Assembly: GCA_019694315.1 (NCBI GenBank)
Contig: JAIBCE010000008.1
Location: forward strand, 1 to 57,519
DNA: 57,519 bases
Reading direction: 5' to 3'
DNA from: Sandaracinaceae bacterium
Lineage (GTDB): Bacteria > Myxococcota_A > Polyangia > Polyangiales > Sandaracinaceae
Shown here one piece after another: positions 27,463 through 36,160 of this stretch. A program made the translations under genes and the position numbers. How positions within the stretch are numbered: the stretch's first letter is position 1; each line of letters starts with the position of its first letter. A model generated the notes under the pieces. That model saw only the letters and a program-made list of their open reading frames with translations, ran no database searches and had not been told where the DNA came from.

Positions 27463-28527
27463 TCAGCGCACGCGCACCGTGACGCGGTACGGCCCGCAGG
27501 TGCTCATCCACGTCGGCGCGGTCACGCGCACATAGAGCGTGCCGCTGTCGTCCGAGTTGAGGATGCCGCGGTCGCAGTCGGTCTCGAGCTCGACCGTCTC
27601 GGGCGCGCTGCCCGCGGCGCTGCCGGCGCAGCCATGGCCGAGGTAGTTGTCGGTGCTGCCGATCGCGCAGGTGCTGTTGTCGGTGCGATCGCCGCACACG
27701 TAGTAGGCCGAGAGCGCGTAGTCGCTGCCGATCGGGATGTCCGCCAGCGTCACGGTGATGCGCGGGTTGCCGCCGTCGGTGCCGTCGGTGATCGGGAACG
27801 ACCACCAGTCCTCGTCGCGCATCTCGTCGATGTTGGCGCTGAGGATCACGTCGGGCGGATCGTCGGCGTCGTTGAGGCCGCCCTGCGGGCTCGCCGTCGT
27901 GTTCGAGTCGTTGGTCTCGTACGTGTCGGGCGTGCACGCGCAGCGTCCCGTCGTGCACATCGCGCCGTCCATGCAGGCGCCGCAATCGAGCGGCATGCCG
28001 CAGCCGTTGTCGGGGGCGCCGCACTCGTAGTGGATGGCCTCGCACGTGGTGGGCGTGCACTCGCAGGTGTCGCCGACGCGGCGGTAGGGCGGCGTGCAGT
28101 CCCACGCGCAGTGGCCCGTCATGTCGCAGCTCGCCGTGCCCATCGCCGGTGTCGGGCAGGGCTCGCCGCAGCCGAGGCGGCAGCCGTTGGCGGGATCGTT
28201 GGCGAGGTCGCGCACGCAGCCCGCGCCGCACGCGTGCTGGCCGCTCGGGCACGAGACCGAGCCCGCGTCGTGTCCGCCACCCGCATCCCCGCTGCGGCCC
28301 GCATCGAGGCGTCCCGCGTCGAAGCGTCCCGCGTCGCTCGTGCCGCCGCCGCCTGCGTCGTTCATCGTGCCGCCGCCGTCACGGCCGCCGCCGTCGGGTG
28401 CGGGCCCCACGTCGCGTCCGCCTCCGCCCGTGTCCGAGGCGCCAGTGCCGCCCTGTGCGCAGCCGATGGCGAGGAGAGAGCCCACGACGAGGAGGCGCGC
28501 GAGGGCGCGCGAAGAAAGACGACGCAT
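27463..28527 (-). CDS. Cys-rich DAG-linker lipoprotein
   Basis: A 354-residue predicted lipoprotein with signal MRRLSSRALARLLVVGSLLA and lipobox LAIGC. A long Gly/Asp/Ala linker (GGGGRDVGPAPDGGGRDGGG, DAGRFDAGRLDAGRSG) is followed by Cys-rich modules (CPSGQHACGAGCVRDLANDP, CGAPDNGCGMPLDCGACM). The C-terminal domain of about 140 residues (DTYETNDSNTTASPQGGLND, DEDWWSFPITDGTDGG, LYVRVTAPTWM) looks like a pre-peptidase/PPC-like beta sandwich seen on secreted proteins. No enzymatic motif is visible. Surface location is inferred. It is convergent with kinase 2 at its 3' end (67 nt). Confidence 0.8.
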   Translation of the reverse strand: MRRLSSRALARLLVVGSLLAIGCAQGGTGASDTGGGGRDVGPAPDGGGRDGGGTMNDAGGGGTSDAGRFDAGRLDAGRSGDAGGGHDAGSVSCPSGQHACGAGCVRDLANDPANGCRLGCGEPCPTPAMGTASCDMTGHCAWDCTPPYRRVGDTCECTPTTCEAIHYECGAPDNGCGMPLDCGACMDGAMCTTGRCACTPDTYETNDSNTTASPQGGLNDADDPPDVILSANIDEMRDEDWWSFPITDGTDGGNPRITVTLADIPIGSDYALSAYYVCGDRTDNSTCAIGSTDNYLGHGCAGSAAGSAPETVELETDCDRGILNSDDSGTLYVRVTAPTWMSTCGPYRVTVRVR

Positions 28528-28579
28528 CGAGCGATGGTGCCGGGCGCGCGTGCGACGCGCAAACGGTCTCGCGGGGCTG

Positions 28580-29275
28580 TCAGCCAGCGGTCCCGAAGAG
28601 GGTGTCGGGGATCGGCGTGAGCGAGGAGTAGTTCTTCCCCGCGTCGTCCTTGTGATGCACCGAGTGCTTCTTCGCGAGGTAGTCGATCGGCCACGTGTAC
28701 CAGGCGCCGAACACGATGCCCGAGTGCACGAGGATGTTGAGCGTGCTGTGCACGAAGAAGAGCAGCGCGTAGCCCGTGATGCTCATGGGCCCGAGAAGGA
28801 GCGCATGGCCGCCGATGCACGCATGCAAGAGTGCGAGGCCGGCGAAGAGCTCCACCGGGTGGAGGTAGAAGCTCTCGAGCGCGCTCGGGTTGCGCGCGCG
28901 GTGATGCACCGCGTGCACGTGCCGCACGAGCTTCTTGTGGTGCATGAGCCGGTGCAGGAAGTAGTAGAGGAAGTCGTAGACGAAGAGGACCACGACGGCG
29001 TCGAGCACGTCGCGCCAGAGGGGGTGCGTCGCGTCGGAGTCGCCCGAGATGCCGAAGCCCCAGAGCGCCCACGTCATCGCGCCGAGGAAGACGAGGGAGA
29101 GAGTGCTGCTCACGGCGAAGTAGCGCATGCGCTCGCGCATCCCGACGCGCAGAGGCGGCATGGGGCTGATGCGCTGCGAGGCGAAGCGAGGCGAGTCGTA
29201 GGCCCAGCCGAGCAGCGCGAGCAGCGCGCCGTCGATCGCCATGATGCCGAGGATGGGGAGGTAGAGGGCCAGCAC
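28580..29275 (-). CDS. Fatty-acid hydroxylase / sterol desaturase family membrane protein
   Basis: A 231-residue integral membrane protein of the diiron fatty-acid hydroxylase superfamily. The histidine clusters are all present: HRLMHH (preceded by YDFLYYFL), HAVHHRARN and HSVHHKDDAGKNYSS, with a further HPVELFAG histidine. Hydrophobic segments (YLPILGIMAIDGALLALLGW, TLSLVFLGAMTWALWGFGI, LLFFVHSTLNILVHS) flank them. Such enzymes use O2 and a reductase to hydroxylate or desaturate lipids; the substrate is not known. A GTG start at 29275 is the best candidate; the frame is open further up with repetitive codons (GLPSDGLPSDG), which I reject as coding. Confidence 0.8.
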   Translation of the reverse strand: MLALYLPILGIMAIDGALLALLGWAYDSPRFASQRISPMPPLRVGMRERMRYFAVSSTLSLVFLGAMTWALWGFGISGDSDATHPLWRDVLDAVVVLFVYDFLYYFLHRLMHHKKLVRHVHAVHHRARNPSALESFYLHPVELFAGLALLHACIGGHALLLGPMSITGYALLFFVHSTLNILVHSGIVFGAWYTWPIDYLAKKHSVHHKDDAGKNYSSLTPIPDTLFGTAG

Positions 29276-29370
29276 GGAGGCCAGAGGGTGACGAACGTCG
29301 GCGCCTTGTCGAGTCCCATCCGAGGGCAGGCCATCCGAGGGCAGGGCAGCGGGCCGAGAGGGCCTCGCCC

Positions 29371-30420
29371 TCAGGCGTCGCGAGAACCCTTGGCGCCCTC
29401 GTCCGAAGCGCTGGCCTCGTCGTCGGAAGCCTTCGCAGCAGCGTCCGAAGGCTTCGCGCCCTCGTCCGAAGGCTTCGCGCCCTCGTCCGAAAGCTTCGCG
29501 CCCTCGTCGGAAGGCTTCGCGCCCTCGTCCGAAGGCTTCGCGCCCTCGTCCGAAGGCTTCGCGCCCTCGTCCGAAGGCTTCGTCACATCGCCCCGCGCCC
29601 TGCGGGCCAGCGCGCGCACGCGCGGCGCTCCGAGCTTGGCGAGGCCTTCGAGGACGCCCTCGTCGAGCTTGCGCAGCTCCGCCAGCGCTTCGGCGTCCTT
29701 GCCGAGCGCCTCGAGGCGCGCGGCGCGGACCACGAGCACGTCGTCGGCGAGGCCCGTCTCGTCGCCTGGCACCTTCGCGAGCACGCCGTCGAGGCCCTCG
29801 AGGGCGTCCTTCGCCTCCCCTCGCTCGAGCTTGAGCATGCGGCCGAGCAGCTCCATGCGCGCGTCGACGTCGGGCTCGGTCGGCGCGCGATGCGCACGAA
29901 CGGTGGCCTCCGCTTCCTCGAAGCGGCTCGCCGAGATCTGCGCCACCGCCTTGGCGTGGCGCACCACCGCACACCGCGCAGCGTCGAGCTCGTCGAGCTT
30001 CACGCGCGCGAGCACCTCACACGCCTCTTCGGCGCGATCGCTCGCGTCGAGCAGCTCCGCGAGGATCACCGAGAGGTGCGCCTGATCGACCCTGAGGCGC
30101 GGGCCGAGGCGGTAGGCGCGGCGAAGCTCCTCACGCACCTCCTGGATGGCACCGGGACGCGCGTCGTCGTCGGCGACCGCGGCCTCCCAGCGATCCCAGG
30201 CCGCCACGCGTTCCCGCCGCTGCTTGGACATGCGCCACGACTCCGCGGCCCAGAGCCCCACCGCGAGGAGGGCGATCGGGATCATCGCCCAGCCGTACCC
30301 GAAATGCGCGAGCGCGTGATAGAGCAGCCAGGCCACGACGCCCACGAACACGATCCGCAGGAGCACCCAGCCGGGGCCCTTGCCGAAGCCATTGCCCAGG
30401 AGCGAGGTCAGTCCTTGCAT
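29371..30420 (-). CDS. TPR-like membrane protein with 7-residue repeat tail
   Basis: A 349-residue protein. Two TM helices lie at the N-terminus (WVLLRIVFVGVVAWLLYHAL, AMIPIALLAVGLWAAESW). A helical solenoid of TPR-like repeats follows (LSVILAELLDASDRAEEACE, AKAVAQISASRFEEAEATVR, RAARLEALGKDAEALAELRK). The tail is seven to nine units of P-S-D-E-G-A-K, encoded by 21-bp DNA repeats. It may be a cytosolic scaffold; no enzymatic motif is seen. It is divergent from the cytochrome c gene, 27 nt away. The tail's DNA repeat is related to that in uvrA. Confidence 0.75.
   Translation of the reverse strand: MQGLTSLLGNGFGKGPGWVLLRIVFVGVVAWLLYHALAHFGYGWAMIPIALLAVGLWAAESWRMSKQRRERVAAWDRWEAAVADDDARPGAIQEVREELRRAYRLGPRLRVDQAHLSVILAELLDASDRAEEACEVLARVKLDELDAARCAVVRHAKAVAQISASRFEEAEATVRAHRAPTEPDVDARMELLGRMLKLERGEAKDALEGLDGVLAKVPGDETGLADDVLVVRAARLEALGKDAEALAELRKLDEGVLEGLAKLGAPRVRALARRARGDVTKPSDEGAKPSDEGAKPSDEGAKPSDEGAKLSDEGAKPSDEGAKPSDAAAKASDDEASASDEGAKGSRDA
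29395..29583 (-). repeat. 21-bp in-frame coding repeat in the TPR-like gene
   Basis: Nine 21-bp units. On the plus strand each begins TCCGAAGGCTTCG (variants TCGGAAGGC, TCCGAAAGC, TCCGAAGCGCTGG), followed by CGCCCTCG. On the coding strand the unit reads GCGAAGCCTTCGGACGAGG, encoding A-K-P-S-D-E-G. The last four or so are nearly identical, suggesting recent expansion. Confidence 0.85.
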
Positions 30421-30447
30421 CGCGATCCCACGAGCCGCCGGTCCAGC

Positions 30448-30909
30448 ATGAGCGCGAACCTACCAAACTCCCTCCGCATCGGGGCCATCTTGCTGCTCGG
30501 CCTCGCGGCTTCGGCTGCGACGGGCTGTGGCGAGGCGTCCTCGGGTGAGCTGCGTGAGTGGCAGCCGAGCGATCACCAATTGCCCGAGGGCTACCAGGAG
30601 CCCGAGGGCGGCGCGGTGACCGAGGTGGGGGCGGGGGAGGCCCTCTACGTGATGCACTGCTCGGGCTGCCACGGCCGGAGCGGCCTCGGCGACGGGACGC
30701 AGGCGCCGCCCATGGCGCGCGTCTCGAGCCTCGTGGATCCGGCCGTACAGGCTCGCTCCGACGAGGAGCTCGCGCGCATCGTCGCGCAAGGACAAGGCGG
30801 CTTCATGCCGGCCTTCGGCGAGCAGCTCGCGCCCACGGGCATCGCGGCGATCGTGCGCCACCTGCGGACGCTCCCCCGACCGGGAGCCGCCGCCGATGCA
30901 CCGCAGTGA
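30448..30909 (+). CDS. Cytochrome c lipoprotein (single haem)
   Basis: A 153-residue class I c-type cytochrome anchored as a lipoprotein. The signal (IGAILLLGLAASAATGC) ends in lipobox AATGC, followed by a ~40-residue spacer. The haem motif C-S-G-C-H lies in YVMHCSGCHGRSGLGDGTQA, and a likely Met ligand sits in GGFMPAFGEQL. The fold and length fit cytochromes of the caa3/alternative-complex accessory type that carry electrons on the outer face of the membrane. Its redox partner is not encoded nearby. Start ATG at 30448. Confidence 0.85.
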   Translation: MSANLPNSLRIGAILLLGLAASAATGCGEASSGELREWQPSDHQLPEGYQEPEGGAVTEVGAGEALYVMHCSGCHGRSGLGDGTQAPPMARVSSLVDPAVQARSDEELARIVAQGQGGFMPAFGEQLAPTGIAAIVRHLRTLPRPGAAADAPQ

Positions 30910-30918
30910 GAGAGCGAG

Positions 30919-32226
30919 TCAGTGGTTGAAGTAGCCGGTCACCACACACATGAACGCGCTCGCGAGGCAGCCCACCGAGACGAGCGCCACCACGCCGACG
31001 CCCACGAAGAGCCCGATGCGATGGCTCTGGGCGCTCGCGTCGCCGGAGCTGTAGGGGGCGGGCGTCGTGCCGAGCGCGGTGGCCGCAGACGTCGAGGGCG
31101 CGAGGGGGCTCGGCGGCGTGGGCATCGACGGCACGAGGGCGCCGAAGGGCGTCGGCGCGGGGGTCGCGATCGCAGGCGCAGGCGACGTGGGGGAGGCCCG
31201 TTGGGTGTGGGGTGAGGACGGCGGCTGCGCAGAGTAGGGCGACGCTTGCGGCGAGTACGGTGAGGGTGGCGCCTGCGGTGGGCGCGAGGAGGCGGCCAGC
31301 GCTGCGTACGGCACTGGCTGCACCGAGGGCGTCGCGCGTGCGAGCGCGGCCGGATCGAGCGTGGCCTCGAGCTGCTCGAGGAGGGCCCGCGCTTCCTCGC
31401 CGTTCGAGGGACGGTCTTCGGGTCGCTTGGCGATGAAGCGGCGCACGAGCTCGTCGAGGGCGGGCGCGATGCCCGGCACGAGGCTCGACGGGGGAGCAGG
31501 CACTTCGGCCAGCGCCGCGGCGAGCACGCGCGCGACGTTGTCGTAGGGGAACACCACGCGTCCCGTGAGCGCTTCGTAGAGCGTCGCGCCGAGCGCGTAG
31601 ACATCAGCCCGCGCGTCGACGGACGAGCTCTGCGCCTGCTCGGGCGCGAGGTACCACAGCGTGCCGAGCGTGAGCTGCCCCTGCGTCCGCTTCTCGCCGT
31701 GGAGCAGGCGCGCGATGCCGAAGTCGCTGATCTTCGCCGTCTCGGTGCTGCCCGAGAGCGGGCTCGCGTGCCGCACGATCATGACGTTCGCGGGCTTGAC
31801 GTCGCGATGCACCACGCCGCGTCCGTGCGCGTGCCCGAGCCCCGCGGCGGTCTGCTTCATGAGGCGCACCGCGCGCAGCGGTGCGAGGCGCCCTTCGCGC
31901 TTGAGGAGCGACGCGAGCGTCTCGCCGCCCTCGACGAGCTCCATGACGATGGCCCACGTGCCCTGGTCTCCGACGAGGTCGTGCACCGTGACCACGTGCG
32001 GGTGGTTGAGCTGCGCCATCGCCTGCGCCTCTTGCCGGAAGCGCCCCGCGATGTGCGGATCGTAGACGAGCTGTGGGTGCAGGAGCTTGAGCGCGACGCG
32101 TCGACCGAGCACCGTGTCGAGGCCGGCGTACACGGCACCGTTGCCGCCCTCTCCGAGGAGCGACTCCACGACGTACTTGCCGATGGGCGTCCCCGGCGCG
32201 AGGGGAGGGCGCTGAGAAGGGATCAC
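30919..32226 (-). CDS. Serine/threonine protein kinase 3 with C-terminal TM helix
   Basis: A 435-residue kinase. The kinase domain (about 15-280) has LLGEGGNGAVYAG, K47 in VALKL, D142 in HRDVKPAN, D168 of DFG and LAPEQ, all intact. A Pro/Ser/Ala-rich linker with SPYSPQASPYSAQ-like repeats (about 300-395) leads to a TM helix at the extreme C-terminus (LFVGVGVVALVSVGCLASAF) and a short tail. There is no extracytoplasmic sensor domain. GTG start, with TACCCT ending 10 nt upstream; the frame remains open far upstream but that DNA belongs to the divergent SUFU-domain gene. It converges with the cytochrome c gene. Confidence 0.9.
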   Translation of the reverse strand: MIPSQRPPLAPGTPIGKYVVESLLGEGGNGAVYAGLDTVLGRRVALKLLHPQLVYDPHIAGRFRQEAQAMAQLNHPHVVTVHDLVGDQGTWAIVMELVEGGETLASLLKREGRLAPLRAVRLMKQTAAGLGHAHGRGVVHRDVKPANVMIVRHASPLSGSTETAKISDFGIARLLHGEKRTQGQLTLGTLWYLAPEQAQSSSVDARADVYALGATLYEALTGRVVFPYDNVARVLAAALAEVPAPPSSLVPGIAPALDELVRRFIAKRPEDRPSNGEEARALLEQLEATLDPAALARATPSVQPVPYAALAASSRPPQAPPSPYSPQASPYSAQPPSSPHTQRASPTSPAPAIATPAPTPFGALVPSMPTPPSPLAPSTSAATALGTTPAPYSSGDASAQSHRIGLFVGVGVVALVSVGCLASAFMCVVTGYFNH

Positions 32227-32236
32227 GGGTCCGCGC

Positions 32237-32242
32237 AGGGTA
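32237..32242 (-). promoter_or_regulatory. Putative -10 box (TACCCT) for kinase 3
   Basis: On the minus strand TACCCT is followed by 10 nt and the GTG at 32226. No Shine-Dalgarno sequence lies between. Confidence 0.35.
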
Positions 32243-32418
32243 GCCGACGCGCGGCGAAAGCGGGGTGTGAGCTGTCGCGGGGTCGTGGCGCGCGTGCGTC
32301 TCACGCCCGCGGCTCGCACTCGCGCGTCGCGTGTGTCGAGCGTCCGCGAGACGTCAAAGCACGTCAAAGGCAGGTCTCGACGCTCGATGTCGACGGATGC
32401 GCGACGTAGAACGCCGCG

Positions 32419-33984
32419 ATGACGCTGTTCCACTACGATCCGCGCGCGGCGCGACCGACTGCGCCTCGTGGAGATCACCAGACCGAGGCGCTCGTGGCGC
32501 ACGTGGAGCGTCACATCGCTCCGGTCGAGACCGTCTACGTCGAGATCATCTCGGAGACCGTCCACGTCGATGTGCTCATCACCGCGGCGGTGCCGCACTT
32601 GCCGTATCGCCTCGCGCTCACGTCGGGGCTGAGCGATCTGCCGATGCGTGTCCCGCAGGGAGCCCAGCACCTCGCCCATGCCGAGATTCTCGCGCTCCTG
32701 CCACGGGAGTGGCCCATCGACGAGCGCTCGTTCGCCGATCCGCGATGGTTCTGGCCGATCGCCACGCTTCGTCGCCTCGCACGGCTTCCGCACGAGCACG
32801 GCAGCTACTTCGCGTTCGGTCACACGCTGGGCAACGGCGAGCCGCCAGCGCCCTACCACCCGAGCACGCAGCTCGCGGGCGCGGTGCTGCTCCAGGCGCC
32901 GAACCTCCCTCGAGAGCTCCACACCGTGTCGATCCAGGGGCACACGGGCCCGCGCACCGTCCACCTCTTGTCGTTCGTCCCTCTCTATGCGGAGGAGATC
33001 GCGCTCGCGCGCGCCTCGGGGCTCGACGCGCTCACCTCGCGCCTCGTCGCCTTGGGGATCGACGGTGTGCTCCGCGTGGATCGACCCAACGCCGCTGCGC
33101 CGAGCCTCGCGGTGAGCCGGCAGGGAGGGCAGGTCTCGACGTCGGCCTTCGTGAGCGCGGCGCCCAGCGGCATCGGCATGACCGAGGCCGCGCAGCTCCA
33201 GAGCATGGCGCAAGGTGCGCTCGGTCCGAACGATCGCGCCTCGGCCGTGAACGCCGCGGCGCGCCTCCTCGTGGGCGGGCAGTACGAAGCCGCGATCGCC
33301 GCGTACAAGGCGATCGGCGAAGCGGATCCCTCGCGTCGCGGGCTCGCCGCTGGGCAGATCGGCGCCGCGTGCTTCTTCCTCGGTCGCTACGAAGAGGCGA
33401 TCACCTGGTACCGCACCTCGGCCGAGTGGGGCGAGGAGGCGGCGATGGTGCGCGACAACATCGAAGAGGCCGAGGCGGAGCTGCGCAAGCGTGGGCGTCC
33501 GGTTCCGAGCGCGTTCCCGAGCGCGGGGCCGCCTCCGGCGAGCGCTGCTCCGATGCCGCAGGGGCCGAGCCTCCCGCCGGGCGCGCTGCGGGACACCATC
33601 CGCAACATGGCCCTCTCGGCCAAGGGGCGCCGTCTGCACTTCGCGGAGGACCTCCCCGCGAACAAGGCGGCGCATGCGCGCGAGATCCTAGGGCCGCACG
33701 CCGCAGAGCCCGTGGTGGCCTTCTTCGATCTCACCCTGATGGGCGGCGGGCGCGATGCGGTCGTGCTCACGGACCAGACGCTCGTGGCGCGCGATGGCGG
33801 CGAGCGCGTGGTCGTGCCCCTCGCAGCCGTCGCGAGCCCGCTCCTCGTGGGAACGCTCGAAGATCGCGTGCAGGTCGTGGCCAACGGCGCGACGCTGACC
33901 TTCCCTGTGGGCAACCACGGCGAGACGCTCGTCCGTGTGCTCTCGGCGATCGCGATGGTGGTGCATCGCGCGCGCATGGGCTGA
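32419..33984 (+). CDS. Suppressor-of-fused (SUFU) domain protein with TPR and unknown C-terminal domain
   Basis: A 521-residue soluble protein. Residues about 25-215 resemble the SUFU domain: RLALTSGLSDLPMRVP, HAEILALLPREWPIDERSF, WFWPIATLRRLARLPHEHGS, FAFGHTLGNGEPPAPY, LLSFVPLYAEEIALA. In bacteria this fold is often an immunity or regulatory module, but no toxin gene is adjacent. Residues about 270-355 form TPR-like helices (AARLLVGGQYEAAIAAYKAI, FFLGRYEEAITWYRTSAEWG). After a Pro-rich linker a C-terminal ~120-residue domain (AVVLTDQTLVARDGGERVVV) looks like a PH-like or DUF beta fold. TAGAAC ends 6 nt before the ATG. It is divergent from kinase 3. Confidence 0.75.
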   Translation: MTLFHYDPRAARPTAPRGDHQTEALVAHVERHIAPVETVYVEIISETVHVDVLITAAVPHLPYRLALTSGLSDLPMRVPQGAQHLAHAEILALLPREWPIDERSFADPRWFWPIATLRRLARLPHEHGSYFAFGHTLGNGEPPAPYHPSTQLAGAVLLQAPNLPRELHTVSIQGHTGPRTVHLLSFVPLYAEEIALARASGLDALTSRLVALGIDGVLRVDRPNAAAPSLAVSRQGGQVSTSAFVSAAPSGIGMTEAAQLQSMAQGALGPNDRASAVNAAARLLVGGQYEAAIAAYKAIGEADPSRRGLAAGQIGAACFFLGRYEEAITWYRTSAEWGEEAAMVRDNIEEAEAELRKRGRPVPSAFPSAGPPPASAAPMPQGPSLPPGALRDTIRNMALSAKGRRLHFAEDLPANKAAHAREILGPHAAEPVVAFFDLTLMGGGRDAVVLTDQTLVARDGGERVVVPLAAVASPLLVGTLEDRVQVVANGATLTFPVGNHGETLVRVLSAIAMVVHRARMG

Positions 33985-34039
33985 TCCCCATCGAGCGCGT
34001 GCGCGTGCTCGCCGCGCGACGTACGACCGCCTCCCACGC

Positions 34040-35515
34040 ATGGCTCGGTCTGCCCACCACGCGCGCCTGCTCGCCGCCTCGCGAGCGCTTCCCTGGCTGG
34101 CTGCGCTCGTCGTGCTGGGCATGGCCTGGCTCGCTCGTGGCTACACGGCCGACGACGCGTTCATCCCCGGTCGCTACGCGCTCCGCATCGTGGAGGGCCA
34201 CGGCTACACGTTCCGCGACGGGCCAGCGACCGACGGTGTCACCGGGCCCCTGCTCCTCGCGCCCGAGATCGTCGCAGCGGCCGCAGGCGTCGATCCGGTC
34301 GAGGCCGCCAAGGGGATCGGCGCGCTCTCGGCGGCCCTCGCGATCGGGCTCGTCGTCTGGCGTGTGCGCCGCCGTGCGCGCGGAACGGTCGGCGCCGCGT
34401 TCGTGGTGCTCGCGCTCCTCGGGGCCGGCGCGTTCTCGATGCACGCGCAGTCGGGGCTCGAGACCGGCCTCGCCACGCTCGTCGTGACGATCGCGGGGCT
34501 CGGCGCCACCTCGCGTGCGCCCGGCACGCGCCCACTTGCGCAGATCGCGGTCGTGCTCGGCCTGCTCCTCGTGCCGTGGCTGCGCCCCGAGCTCGTCCCC
34601 GTGTCGTGGGCGATCGCGATGCTGTGGGCGCAGCGAGAGCCCGCGACCTCTCGCTCGCGCGCGGCGGTCGCGGCGGGGCTCGCGGCGGTCGTGGGCCTCG
34701 GCTCCGTCGTGGCGTTCCGGATCGTGCTCTTCGGGCAGGCGATCCCGCTCTCCGCGCAGGCCAAGCCGACCGATCTCGGCAACGGTCTGGGCTACACGCT
34801 CGTCGCGCTCGCCGTGCTCTTCGGGCTCGTGCTGGTGCCCTCGCTCCATGCCGTGCGCACGAGCCGCGACGACGGCCTGCTCGGCCTCGCCCTCGTCGTG
34901 TCGCTCGGCACCGTGATCCTCGGCGGCGGTGACTGGATGCCGGGCGGACGCCTGCTCGTGCCGCTCGCTCCGCTCACGCTCCTCCTCGCAGGCACCGGCT
35001 TCGGTCGCTTCGTGGGCACGCACCGCCGGCCCGTGCTGATCGGCTCGCTCGGCCTCCTCGCGATCGTCCCTCAGCTCGCGCTCACGGTGCTCGTCGTCGC
35101 GCAGGCCGACGAGGTCGCGCGCTCGCGTGCGCATGCAGGCCAGGAGCTCCGCACGGTGCTCGCGCGCGAGTCACGTGTGGTCGCGCTCGTGGACGTGGGC
35201 TTCCTCTCCTATCGGGCGCCGTGGCAGCCCTTCGATCTCGCGGGCGTGACGGATCCCGACGTGGGGGGGCGCCCCGGTGCGCACTGCGCCAAGCCCGTGA
35301 CCCTCGACGATCTCCTCGCACGCGAGGTCGACACGATCGTGCTGCACTCGGGGGTCGAGCCCCAGGTCTCGGACGGGTCGATCACGGCGATGCGGGGCCA
35401 CCCGGTGGAGCAAGCCCTCGCGAGCGATCCGCGTGTTCGCGAGCTCTTCGAGGTGATCGGCGTGCTCCGCTACGCCTCCGGCTACTACTACGTGGTGCTC
35501 CGTCGAAGGGCGTGA
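34040..35515 (+). CDS. Polytopic membrane protein, GT-C glycosyltransferase-like
   Basis: A 491-residue protein with about ten hydrophobic segments. After the first TM comes ARGYTADDAFIPGRYALRIV, then GHGYTFRD and TDGVTGPLLLAP. A luminal loop with an acidic pair (ADDAF) followed by RYA...GHG is the hallmark of GT-C transferases using polyprenyl-phosphate sugars. The C-terminal ~120 residues form a soluble, probably periplasmic, domain (VALVDVGFLSYRAPWQPFDL). Role may be in glycosylation of envelope polymers or proteins; no donor or acceptor can be inferred. The start ATG at 34040 precedes the positively charged N-terminus. Confidence 0.72.
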   Translation: MARSAHHARLLAASRALPWLAALVVLGMAWLARGYTADDAFIPGRYALRIVEGHGYTFRDGPATDGVTGPLLLAPEIVAAAAGVDPVEAAKGIGALSAALAIGLVVWRVRRRARGTVGAAFVVLALLGAGAFSMHAQSGLETGLATLVVTIAGLGATSRAPGTRPLAQIAVVLGLLLVPWLRPELVPVSWAIAMLWAQREPATSRSRAAVAAGLAAVVGLGSVVAFRIVLFGQAIPLSAQAKPTDLGNGLGYTLVALAVLFGLVLVPSLHAVRTSRDDGLLGLALVVSLGTVILGGGDWMPGGRLLVPLAPLTLLLAGTGFGRFVGTHRRPVLIGSLGLLAIVPQLALTVLVVAQADEVARSRAHAGQELRTVLARESRVVALVDVGFLSYRAPWQPFDLAGVTDPDVGGRPGAHCAKPVTLDDLLAREVDTIVLHSGVEPQVSDGSITAMRGHPVEQALASDPRVRELFEVIGVLRYASGYYYVVLRRRA

Positions 35516-35565
35516 CGTGCCGGCGCGAGCGACAACCGCGCCCCTTTTCTGGCACGCTGACGGAC

Positions 35566-36156
35566 ATGCGCGCCAAGGCCGAGCAGCACCCCGGGGGCTC
35601 CGCGCGGCTCGCGCCGGGCTTCGTCGTCGCGGCGCCTTCGCTCCGCGATCCGAACTTCGCGCGCAGCGTCGTGCTGCTCGTCGAGCACGGCACCCAGGGC
35701 TCGATCGGCTTCGTCGTGAACCGACTTGCGCCCGTCGCGTTCAAGGACGTGGCGGAGTCGATCGGCGTCGAGGCCGACGTCGACATGCCGGTGCTCGTGG
35801 GCGGCCCGGTGTCACGCACGGGCTGGGTCGTCTTCGACCCGACGGAGGCGGACGAGGCCCTGCTCGAGGACGCGGTGCGCGTTCACGAGCGCATCGCGGT
35901 CACGGCGTCGCGCAAGGCGCTCGAGGCCCTCGGCGAGCCCACGTCGTCCAAGCGTCGCCTCCTGGTCGTGGGCTACGCGGGCTGGGGCCAGGGACAGCTC
36001 GACGGCGAGCTCGAGCGAGGCGTGTGGCTCCCCGTCGCGCTCGATCCGAGCATCGTGTTCGACTGCGCCATGGAGCAGCGCTGGGCCGAGGTGCTGCGCG
36101 GCGCCGGCATCGAGCCGGGCCGCATCATCAGCAACTCGAGCGGCCTCGTGTCCTGA
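35566..36156 (+). CDS. YqgE/AlgH family protein
   Basis: A 196-residue protein matching the UPF0301 YqgE/AlgH family: LAPGFVVAAPSLRDPNFARS, VVLLVEHGTQGSIGFVVNR, VLVGGPVSRTGWVVFD, VGYAGWGQGQLDGELERGVW, the last being the family signature GYAGWxxGQLExE. Proteins of this family are widespread and have been linked to alginate regulation in Pseudomonas, but their biochemical role is unclear. Length is normal. The ATG at 35566 was chosen as the first before the conserved region. Convergent with the CBM9-like lipoprotein, 4 nt apart. Confidence 0.92.
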   Translation: MRAKAEQHPGGSARLAPGFVVAAPSLRDPNFARSVVLLVEHGTQGSIGFVVNRLAPVAFKDVAESIGVEADVDMPVLVGGPVSRTGWVVFDPTEADEALLEDAVRVHERIAVTASRKALEALGEPTSSKRRLLVVGYAGWGQGQLDGELERGVWLPVALDPSIVFDCAMEQRWAEVLRGAGIEPGRIISNSSGLVS

Positions 36157-36160
36157 TCGA

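Noticed and set aside
29290..29345. Two copies of ATCCGAGGGCAGG upstream of the hydroxylase-family gene
   Set aside because: Only two short copies in a non-coding gap. Not clearly related to the 21-bp family, so not reported as a repeat family.
29395..29583. Possible CRISPR-like array
   Set aside because: Repeats are contiguous 21-bp units with no spacers, in frame within a gene. The same applies to 10306-10540.
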